Below, one piece after another: positions 1 to 5,273 of a stretch of 5,273 bases of DNA. A model generated the notes under the pieces. The model saw only the letters and a list, made by a program, of their open reading frames with translations, had not been told where the DNA came from and searched no databases. This stretch comes from Armatimonadota bacterium (GTDB lineage Bacteria; Actinomycetota; Acidimicrobiia; Spongiisociales; UBA5794), in the NCBI GenBank assembly GCA_008501565.1, contig QQUL01000097.1, forward strand, positions 1-5,273. Reading direction: 5' to 3'. Both the position numbers and the translations under genes were made by a program. Numbering within the stretch: the first letter of the stretch is position 1; each line of letters opens with the position of its first letter.

Positions 1-353
1 GTCCTTGCGATCGTGAGCTCATAAGGGGCTCCCAACCGTTCAGCGAGGCGTTGGGCGAAAGACTCAACGAGTCCGCCCCGGACGCGGTCGGGAACCGACG
101 TAAGCCAATCGATCCGATCATTCCCCAACCAGCTCTGGATCAGACGTACGGACGAATCGAGAAGCTGATCATCGAACCGTCCGGTGACATACTTGCCGTC
201 GTGAACCAACTGACCGAGCGGTACCTCCCCGTATACGGACAACGCCCTTCCACGTTCGAGGCTGGGGAGTGACAGGGAGATACCGGCCGGCTTCTGCTTC
301 CTTGGTTCGATCCAGATTTCTTGTTTCGCGAGGTAAGCGAGAGCACGATCGAG
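1..353 (-). pseudogene. 5'-truncated, edge-cut C-terminal fragment of a RecQ-family helicase with phosphoribosyltransferase-like tail
   Basis: Reading the minus strand from 353 down to 3 gives 117 uninterrupted codons without any ATG or GTG start. Visible landmarks, numbered from the first codon after the stop, are IEPRKQKPAG (residues 15-24), RALSVYGEVPLGQLV (36-50), DGKYVTGRFDDQLL (52-65) and WLTSVPDR (83-90), then FAQRLAERLGAPYEL (99-113). From memory these match the linker and ComF-like phosphoribosyltransferase module found at the C terminus of long actinobacterial RecQ-type ATP-dependent DNA helicases, where the IEPRKQWP-like motif follows the zinc-binding cysteines. The helicase core should lie upstream, at higher coordinates, but an in-frame TAA sits at 354-356 and none of the three minus frames just beyond shows the expected cysteine cluster. 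The gene is therefore truncated or rearranged here, and its 3' end is outside the window. An intact gene using a rare TTG/CTG start is possible but would encode only the tail. Family assignment is by recalled motif, not search. Confidence 0.7.
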
Positions 354-410
354 TTATTCGTCACCCAAGAGTCCTGATGAGGCCGGGAATCGAGTCGGTG
401 GTGTCTGCAA

Positions 411-563
411 GTGGCATGTTCACAAAACTACACGGAGCCTCTGACGGTTTCGAGGACGGTCGATTGCGCTGCCTGCCTGGGTGAACGGTCCCACGAGTCG
501 CAGTACGAGATCCCGGGCGACTTGGATGACGACAGCGATTTCTTCGTCGCCAACGGGTGGTGA
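411..563 (+). CDS. small CxxC protein, GTG start, 50 residues (hypothetical)
   Basis: A 50-residue frame opens with GTG at 411 and ends with TGA at 561-563. Tandem in-frame TGA codons at 374-379 close it upstream. It carries Cys3 and a CAAC pair at Cys19/Cys22, a central stretch rich in His, Glu and Ser, and a strongly acidic tail (DLDDDSDFF, residues 37-45) ending in VANGW. Third codon positions become clearly G/C rich in the second half, which supports coding. A weak GGTGG at 397-401 lies nine bases before the GTG and could serve as ribosome site. One CxxC pair plus Cys3 or His28 could bind a metal ion, but this is inference. No family is recognised. It lies about 55 bp from the truncated helicase, is transcribed away from it, and is followed 165 bp later by another small gene. 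The alternative is a remnant or chance frame: the opposite strand is also open in places here. Confidence 0.45.
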   Translation: MACSQNYTEPLTVSRTVDCAACLGERSHESQYEIPGDLDDDSDFFVANGW

Positions 564-597
564 TGAGACTGGCGAGGCGGCATTGTCGGCGCGCCTA

Positions 598-678
598 ACG
601 TTGGAGGAATCGCTGCTCCAGATCCGATGGCGCTTCGTTTCTGAACGGCTCGGAGTGAGCCGCATGGGTTCCCAACGT
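598..678. repeat. nested inverted repeats in the gap between two small genes
   Basis: The gap 564-728 contains ACGTTGG (598-604), whose exact reverse complement CCAACGT lies at 672-678. Inside it is a compact perfect stem, CGGCTC (646-651) with GAGCCG (657-662), around the five-base loop GGAGT. No T run follows the stem, so it is not a typical intrinsic terminator. It could form RNA structure ahead of the downstream gene, or the repeats could be chance in GC-rich DNA. Confidence 0.3.
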
Positions 679-728
679 CGGTGCCCATGATCAGTGAACC
701 TGTCACAGCCGGTCCTTACGATGGGGCC

Positions 729-929
729 ATGAAACGAATAGTTCTGGAAATCGACATTGAAGATGATTCGAGTCTCGTGACGTGGCAACTCAACGATTGG
801 CGAGGCACGGTCTCGTCGGGGGTATCGACAGACGCCACCAACAATCTTGTGCAGCTGTGGGCAGGAGACATCGAGCACGTGATGGATGAGGCCAAGGGAG
901 AGGTCGAGGCATCTGGACTCGTGGAATGA
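729..929 (+). CDS. small acidic hypothetical protein, 66 residues
   Basis: The protein starts MKRIVLEIDIEDD, an alternating hydrophobic/charged pattern that suggests an N-terminal beta strand. It contains three tryptophans (W19, W24, W44) and ends in a probable amphipathic helix rich in Glu and Ala (about residues 47-63). It has no cysteines, signal peptide or membrane segment, and is strongly acidic apart from the first residues. Codon use in the frame (GTC, GAC, CTC, GAG, GCC) looks genuine. The start is uncertain. ATG 729 gives the natural-looking N terminus but has only GGGG at 723-726, very close to it. An in-frame ATG at 687 or GTG at 681 would add 14 or 16 residues, without a better ribosome site. 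The gene stops 52 bp before the zinc-ribbon gene on the same strand and may be co-transcribed with it. No family is recognised. Its size and acidity would suit an antitoxin or regulatory partner, but nothing in the sequence shows this. Confidence 0.6.
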   Translation: MKRIVLEIDIEDDSSLVTWQLNDWRGTVSSGVSTDATNNLVQLWAGDIEHVMDEAKGEVEASGLVE

Positions 930-972
930 CAGCCGCAGATGCTGCGGTCCGGTCTCCGTTCCCCTCTGGGGC

Positions 973-977
973 GGAGG
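973..977 (+). promoter_or_regulatory. ribosome binding site GGAGG
   Basis: GGAGG lies four bases before the ATG at 982. It decides this start over the in-frame ATG at 886, which lies inside the preceding gene and would add 32 unlikely Arg/Ser-rich residues. Confidence 0.75.
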
Positions 978-981
978 ACAG

Positions 982-1590
982 ATGACGGGCGTACCCAACG
1001 ACGCCCCGGTCGGGGAGATCGATTGGACGGGTTTCTTCGCACGATGTGTCGCTGCCGAGAGCTGGCCAGTGTTTCGCAACGAGGCGTATCGCTCGGGTGT
1101 GCTGCTCTCTCACTACCACGCGGTCCTCGGGGCAACCGGCCTCGAAGGCGACGAGCTCCTCGAACGGGGAACAGTCGAGGAGCTACGTGCACTGTTCACC
1201 CAACAGATACGGAAGGAATACTTCACGTACGGGTCGGGAGAGCACGAATTCTTGGACGGGATCCTCGACGAAACCCTGGAAGCGCTCGCCCATCGCATGG
1301 GGCTTCCCTACGACACGCCCCGGCGTGTCCTTCCGTGCCCGACGTGCGGTGACCGAGCCAGGATCCAGACCGTCGTGATCGGTATGCCCGCTGGCCCACC
1401 GTCACCTCAAGACGAGGAGAAGTACTACTTCGCCGGGTGCATCGATGACGGCAGCACCGGTGACTGGTTCTGCCCATCGTGCGATAGCTTCTACAGCGTG
1501 CCGTTTGAGAACCCGTTCAGATGGGTCAACGCAGAGAGCGGAGCCGCCCAGGGCGACACCGGGCGAAACAGTGGAGGCACCCCCACATGA
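982..1590 (+). CDS. probable zinc-ribbon protein, 202 residues, unknown function
   Basis: The N-terminal half (about residues 10-115) is acidic and apparently all-helical, with no signal peptide or membrane segment. The C-terminal part holds CPTC at Cys119/Cys122 and CPSC at Cys164/Cys167, about 40 residues apart. This is the usual pattern of a four-cysteine zinc ribbon with a long insert, and the insert has a further Cys153. The last 15-20 residues (Gly, Ser, Thr, Asn-rich) look disordered. The function is not recognised. Zinc ribbons commonly mediate nucleic-acid or protein contacts, so a binding or adaptor role is an inference. The TGA overlaps the next gene's ATG (ATGA, 1587-1590), and the phosphatase ribosome site lies inside this gene, so the two proteins are almost certainly translationally coupled and probably act together. 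A metal-sensing role is another possibility. Confidence 0.85.
   Translation: MTGVPNDAPVGEIDWTGFFARCVAAESWPVFRNEAYRSGVLLSHYHAVLGATGLEGDELLERGTVEELRALFTQQIRKEYFTYGSGEHEFLDGILDETLEALAHRMGLPYDTPRRVLPCPTCGDRARIQTVVIGMPAGPPSPQDEEKYYFAGCIDDGSTGDWFCPSCDSFYSVPFENPFRWVNAESGAAQGDTGRNSGGTPT
1573..1577 (+). promoter_or_regulatory. ribosome binding site GGAGG of the phosphatase gene
   Basis: GGAGG ends nine bases before the ATG at 1587 and lies within the last codons of the zinc-ribbon gene. It picks ATG 1587 over the ATG at 1521, which would overlap the upstream gene by 70 bp and add an Arg-rich leader before the conserved PP2C beginning. Confidence 0.8.
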
Positions 1591-2315
1591 CTTATACCTA
1601 CCGCTGGGCTGGAGTCACCGATGCGGGCAAGACTCGCACCGAGAATCAGGACTCGGTGTATCCCGAAGGACTCGGTGAGGGGTCGATTGGTGTTGTGGCA
1701 GTGGCCGATGGTCTCGGCGGCCATCCCGGGGGTGACATTGCAAGCAGGTGCGCCGTCGATGCGGTTGCGCAGGCACCTGAGGGTTGCAGCGGTGCTGACC
1801 TTGTCGGTGCCGCCCACGATGCGATTATGGCCCGGATAGGTGAAGCTCTCGGAGAACGCCCAGAGCTGATTGCCATGGCCACCACTCTGACGCTTGCCGT
1901 GCTTTCTCCCACAGAGCCGATCGAGATCGCCCATGTCGGTGACAGTCGTGCCTACCTGGCGAACGGCACAGACATCGTGCAGGTGACTGATGATCACACC
2001 CATGGCATGGATCGTGTCGTGGCTGGTGAGTTGTCTCTTGAGGAGGCTCAACAGGATCCCGACTGGCACGTAATGAGCAACTGGCTCGGTTTCGAGTCGT
2101 ACCGTGTGGCGACCTACCGAGTCCCTGTGGAGCCGGGTGATCGCCTGTTGTTGTGCTCCGATGGGCTCTCAAACATGCTCACCGACGATCAGATCGCAGA
2201 CATCCTCAACACCGGCACCGTTGAGAGGTCAGCAGCTGCCCTGATCGACGCCGCGAACGCCGCCGGCGGACTCGACAACATCACCGTCGTAGTGGTCGAA
2301 ATAGTGAAGGGCTGA
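1587..2315 (+). CDS. PP2C-family serine/threonine protein phosphatase
   Basis: This 242-residue cytoplasmic protein is a complete, single-domain bacterial PP2C (PPM) phosphatase. Such enzymes use two Mn2+ or Mg2+ ions to remove phosphate from Ser/Thr. The family motifs appear in order: RTENQDS (17-23, Asp22), VADGLGGH (39-46, Asp41), ATTLTLAVL (98-106), HVGDSRAYL (116-124), QVTDDHT (132-138), LLCSDGLSNML (188-198, Asp192) and GLDNITVVVVE (228-238, Asp230). Asp22, Asp41, Asp192 and Asp230 are the expected metal ligands, so it should be active. Its length is typical of the minimal PrpC/PstP catalytic domain. It has no transmembrane tail, unlike PstP of actinobacterial cell-division loci, and no partner kinase is visible. 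It is coupled to the zinc-ribbon gene through an ATGA overlap. The likely role is reversing phosphorylation of a local partner, but the substrate is unknown. PP2C genes also occur in Ter-linked and kinase-containing defence loci. No other defining gene of those loci is in the window. Confidence 0.95.
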   Translation: MTYTYRWAGVTDAGKTRTENQDSVYPEGLGEGSIGVVAVADGLGGHPGGDIASRCAVDAVAQAPEGCSGADLVGAAHDAIMARIGEALGERPELIAMATTLTLAVLSPTEPIEIAHVGDSRAYLANGTDIVQVTDDHTHGMDRVVAGELSLEEAQQDPDWHVMSNWLGFESYRVATYRVPVEPGDRLLLCSDGLSNMLTDDQIADILNTGTVERSAAALIDAANAAGGLDNITVVVVEIVKG

Positions 2316-2710
2316 TCTGACACCTACCCACACGGGTTGTCCAATTGCGAGCAATGCAGGAGTACTCACGACTTCCGGTTCAACGATGCTCTGGAACTTC
2401 TCCCGGCTCGTGTTTGTGCCGTTGGCATTTCCGTACGTCCGCCCAATCGGGTTCGCGACGTGTCGAGTAACGAGGCCAATCAGTGGGAGATGCTGGGACG
2501 TGCAGCGCTTGATGTGTCTGCTTCGCGAACCAAACACCCGCACCAGCTTTGTTCCAGCGGACCCTTGGTGCAACCAGAGATACAAAGGGGCATTATTACG
2601 CCTGGAGTCGCCTGCCAGAGCGCATGCAAACCTGTCTCGAAAGCCAGTCGCCAACTCTTCACCGCAGAAGCGACGTATTTCGACGGACCCAATCTGCAAG
2701 AATCGGCTGC
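2316..2710. other. 395-bp gap without a convincing gene
   Basis: Between the phosphatase stop and the McrB-like start, several frames on both strands are open. None shows a ribosome site, a recognisable motif or steady codon bias, and the longest ones run into the flanking genes as shadows. A Rho-independent terminator is not evident: ACCC-ACAC-GGGT at 2326-2337 forms only a four-base stem without a T run. A 12-base inverted repeat lies at 2344-2355. The McrB-like promoter should lie in this stretch, but I cannot identify a persuasive -35/-10 pair. It could also hold a small RNA or a decayed gene. Confidence 0.5.
2344..2355. repeat. short perfect inverted repeat, possible operator
   Basis: ATTGC-GA-GCAAT is a perfect five-base inverted repeat with a two-base centre, 29 bases after the phosphatase stop. 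It could bind a dimeric regulator. It lies far (about 360 bp) from the next start, occurs once, and may be chance. Confidence 0.2.
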
Positions 2711-5273
2711 ATGAATACCGAAACACAGTTTGTGGCGTCGACGCTCGAGACGCTTGTCGAGGATTGGCGGAACTCTGGGGGAGACGATCCGTTCGCCTCG
2801 CCACATGCGTGGTTGGAGAATCGGCAAGCCGTGGTTGACGCGATCGAGACCCTGCAATCGGACAAGGACTTGCGGCAGTTCGCCGATGCGCTTACGCAGC
2901 TTCCGCACATGCCTCCATGGTTCAAGAAGGGGGCACATCGGACGTTCCTAGGAACATTGGCAAATCGCGCTGTGGGCCCCGAAGCAGCATCGACCGTCGC
3001 TGAGGCCTTCATGGCTCCTGCCTCGGAACAAGAGGCCCAGCTGAAGATCCTGTCCCTGGTGGATCTCTCTGAGGCAACAGAGAAGATGTACCCGGGGCCC
3101 GGGTTTTCTCCGTTGGCGACATCGATGGTCTGGTGTCTGCAGGACCCGATGGAGTGGCCTTGGCTGTCAGCAAGCGCAGAACCGGCTCTACAGGTGCTTC
3201 GTCTCCTTCCCCGATACTTGGAGCCGGATGATCGGTATCTCCAGTATCGGACTCTCATCCTGGCATCCAGCCGTCCCGCGGTCGAGACGGTTCACGCACT
3301 CGCCAATCTCAATGACAGAGGCTCTCGATCACTAAGTGCAGGCTTGTATAAGCGTCTCGAAGAGAACAGCCGTCACCTCATGGGCTGGTACGAGGCTGGC
3401 GAATATCCGTCCGACGAAGTGCAAAGTCAAGCGGGCCGCAACATCCACGCGGCGCTCGGTGAGATGGACATGCTCGCGCGTGGACTGAAAGACGAGGTCG
3501 CTGCTCTACTGGTGCGCGATCTCATGACCTCGAAGACGGATCCCCGTGTCGGATACAACGATGATCAACCGTTTCGAGCGGATGCGTACGCGATTTTCAC
3601 GATTGAGAAGGACATGTTGATGCCTTCCATTCGCGTCTGGGCAACACCAAAGGGTTTGGCGATCGGAGCGCACTTCGGGTCTCAGCGCAAGTATGCCGAC
3701 TACGCCGAAATGGCAGACGGAGTCCTGCAGGTTGGCCTACCCGACGACATGCAGTTCTTTGAGGTGCGCAAGCACAGGGAGGGCGACCGACTCCGCCCTG
3801 TCGGCAACGAGCCTCCAAAAGGGGAGCTGTACGTTGGCGAGTGGTTCCACGGAGGTCTCATCGGTCCCGAAGTAGGTGATCAGGTGTTGGGGACAGTTGC
3901 CAAGTTGCAGGCGATATTCGACGCCATGGTGGTCGCCTCAGGTGAAGCACCGAGCTCTGCCGACGTAACCGACGATCCACTCCACGATGCTGTCACGGAG
4001 TTCCGCGAGCAGACGGGCTATCCAACTGATGCTGACGCGAACCATAAGGCAGAACGCGCCCAGATGGCGACCGTGATATCGGAGGATGGTCTCCTCGGGT
4101 TCGACCTCCCGGAGTTCCGCCGAATCTACAACACCGGTCGATACGCCCACCCAGGTCCCCAGTCACATCTGAACGTCTCACTTGGACAGATGACTTCAGA
4201 GGAACTCGATACCTTCGCCAACAATCTTGAGTATCTCCTTCGTGGCAGCGATCCGCTGGGGGATCGCGTGAACGCGCTGATGGATGAGTCTGAACGTGGT
4301 GTGAAGGGTTTCGGCGAGGCCGTGATCACAAAGCTGCTCGCTATTGAGTACCCATTTGAGGTCGTTCCCGTTTGTGTGTACCGCGGACCAAAAGGCAAGG
4401 GGCGGATGCTCAAACTTCTCGATCTGCACGAGGATGGTCTCGACAGCCTCGATACGGGTGGACGGATGGCGCGATCCAATGAGCTCCTGCGCGATCGTCT
4501 CAGCCCATTCTTCGGCGACGACACCTATGGGATGGCCCGGTTCTTGTATTGGTACTCAGAACGCGGGGATGGGGAGATCGAGTCGGCAGATGAGATCGAC
4601 CATATCGGCAATCTGGCCGACAAGGTGTTCGTCGACCGTGCGGTACTGGAGGAGTTCGTAGGACTTCTCGAGGACAAGGGCCAAATCATCTTCTACGGTC
4701 CACCGGGCACTGGAAAAACCTATGTCGGCAGAGAGCTCGCGAAAGCGATCGCACCCGACCCCGCCCAGCGGATGCTCGTTCAGTTCCACCCGTCCACCTC
4801 GTATGAGGATTTCTTCGAGGGCTTTCGCCCAGAGACTGATGTGCGTGGGCAACTCACCTACCGCCTGGTCAAGGGCCCTTTGGCATTGATAGCCGATCGT
4901 GCACGCGACAACCCGTCGAAGCAGCACGTGTTGGTGATTGACGAGATCAACCGTGCCAATCTTCCCAAGGTCTTTGGTGAGCTGTTGTTCCTCCTCGAGT
5001 ATCGGGAAGAGACCATCAGGTCGCTGTACCGGCCAGACGAACCCTTCGAGTTGCCTAAGAACCTGTGGATCATCGGCACCATGAATACCGCCGACCGATC
5101 CATCGCTCTCGTCGACGCTGCCATGCGTCGCCGTTTTCACTTCGTTGGCTTTTTCCCTGACCAGGGACCCATGGAAGAGCTCCTCCGTCGATGGCTCGCT
5201 GCCAATCGAGAGCCCGAGTGGATTGCAGACCTACTCGATATGGTTAATACAGAACTTCGGGAACGCCTTGGTG
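2711..5273 (+). CDS. McrB-type AAA+ GTPase with long multi-module N terminus (partial, cut at right edge)
   Basis: At least 854 codons are open from ATG 2711. The C-terminal part is an McrB-family motor: Walker A GPPGTGKT (663-670), FHPSTSYEDFFEGFRP (692-707), Walker B VLVIDEINRAN with Asp744/Glu745, the McrB signature MNTADRS (791-797), and RRRF (806-809) holding a likely arginine finger. In E. coli McrB this domain hydrolyses GTP to drive the McrC nuclease at modified DNA. Upstream are a helical region (about 1-270), an unrecognised alpha/beta-looking segment (about 277-410), a RRIYNTGRYAHPGPQSHLN stretch (470-488) and KGFGEAVITKLL (532-543), then YPFEVVPVC. The latter two recall modules seen before the motor in McrB-like proteins and may help recognise target DNA. 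E. coli McrB is about 460 residues, so this N terminus is far longer. No strong ribosome site precedes 2711. An in-frame ATG at 2624 would add 29 Arg/Ser-rich residues unlike the acidic protein that follows. The partner nuclease gene should follow beyond the edge. Confidence 0.9.
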   Translation, partial: MNTETQFVASTLETLVEDWRNSGGDDPFASPHAWLENRQAVVDAIETLQSDKDLRQFADALTQLPHMPPWFKKGAHRTFLGTLANRAVGPEAASTVAEAFMAPASEQEAQLKILSLVDLSEATEKMYPGPGFSPLATSMVWCLQDPMEWPWLSASAEPALQVLRLLPRYLEPDDRYLQYRTLILASSRPAVETVHALANLNDRGSRSLSAGLYKRLEENSRHLMGWYEAGEYPSDEVQSQAGRNIHAALGEMDMLARGLKDEVAALLVRDLMTSKTDPRVGYNDDQPFRADAYAIFTIEKDMLMPSIRVWATPKGLAIGAHFGSQRKYADYAEMADGVLQVGLPDDMQFFEVRKHREGDRLRPVGNEPPKGELYVGEWFHGGLIGPEVGDQVLGTVAKLQAIFDAMVVASGEAPSSADVTDDPLHDAVTEFREQTGYPTDADANHKAERAQMATVISEDGLLGFDLPEFRRIYNTGRYAHPGPQSHLNVSLGQMTSEELDTFANNLEYLLRGSDPLGDRVNALMDESERGVKGFGEAVITKLLAIEYPFEVVPVCVYRGPKGKGRMLKLLDLHEDGLDSLDTGGRMARSNELLRDRLSPFFGDDTYGMARFLYWYSERGDGEIESADEIDHIGNLADKVFVDRAVLEEFVGLLEDKGQIIFYGPPGTGKTYVGRELAKAIAPDPAQRMLVQFHPSTSYEDFFEGFRPETDVRGQLTYRLVKGPLALIADRARDNPSKQHVLVIDEINRANLPKVFGELLFLLEYREETIRSLYRPDEPFELPKNLWIIGTMNTADRSIALVDAAMRRRFHFVGFFPDQGPMEELLRRWLAANREPEWIADLLDMVNTELRERLG

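Noticed and set aside
51..272. Plus-strand 73-codon open frame starting at 51
   Set aside because: It is antisense to the recognisable helicase tail on the minus strand, which has clear family motifs; this frame has none.
420..1079. Minus-strand 219-codon open frame
   Set aside because: It runs antisense across three plus-strand genes with better starts, ribosome sites and codon bias. Its translation is Arg/Pro/Ser-rich without motifs, typical of a shadow in GC-rich DNA.
2326..2337. Possible terminator hairpin after the phosphatase gene
   Set aside because: The stem is only four base pairs (ACCC/GGGT) and no T run follows.
2624..2710. Upstream in-frame ATG as start of the McrB-like protein
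   Set aside because: It would add a 29-residue Arg/Ser-rich leader unlike the acidic helical sequence that follows, and it has no better ribosome site; GGAG at 2604 is too far away.
2229..2804. Minus-strand 191-codon open frame covering the gap between phosphatase and McrB-like gene
   Set aside because: Both ends lie antisense to well-supported genes, and the middle shows no motif, ribosome site or clear codon bias. I could not exclude a decayed gene but cannot support one.
2386..2838. Plus-strand 150-codon open frame in the same gap
   Set aside because: It overlaps the McrB-like gene by more than 120 bases in another frame and lacks a ribosome site or recognisable motif.
1..5273. CRISPR array, tRNA, rRNA or insertion sequence
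   Set aside because: No regularly spaced repeats, no tRNA cloverleaf or rRNA-like stretch, and no transposase motif with terminal inverted repeats were seen on either strand.

Overview
The window looks like high-GC bacterial DNA. Coding stretches favour G or C at the third codon position, GGAGG ribosome sites precede two starts, and protein style (acidic, Arg/Ala/Gly-rich) suggests an actinobacterial-type genome. No taxonomic marker gene is present, so this is an inference.

Layout. (1) Positions 1-353, minus strand: the C-terminal part of a RecQ-family DNA helicase with its phosphoribosyltransferase-like tail. It runs off the left edge. Its reading frame is closed upstream by a TAA at 354-356, just where the recognisable homology begins, so the 5' two-thirds of the gene are missing here. 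(2) Positions 411-929, plus strand: two very small genes, a GTG-started 50-residue protein with one CxxC pair and a 66-residue acidic protein, separated by 165 bp with inverted repeats. (3) Positions 982-2315, plus strand: a tightly coupled pair, a 202-residue protein with two CxxC pairs (probable zinc ribbon) and a 242-residue PP2C-type protein phosphatase with all metal-binding aspartates. Their stop and start overlap as ATGA. (4) Positions 2316-2710: a 395-bp gap with no convincing gene. (5) Position 2711 to the right edge: a large open frame of at least 854 codons. It has a long N-terminal region of unrecognised and partly recognised modules followed by an McrB-type AAA+ GTPase domain, cut by the window edge inside that domain.

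Reading as a whole: the McrB-type motor indicates a modification-dependent restriction or related anti-phage system. Its nuclease partner (McrC type) would be expected just past the right edge. The helicase remnant, small CxxC proteins and phosphatase beside it are typical of an accessory or defence region rather than a housekeeping locus. The most interesting possibility is that the zinc-ribbon/PP2C pair regulates the McrB-like machine through protein phosphorylation. No kinase or substrate is visible in the window, and the 395-bp gap means the phosphatase and the McrB-like gene may be separate transcription units, so the link is a hypothesis.
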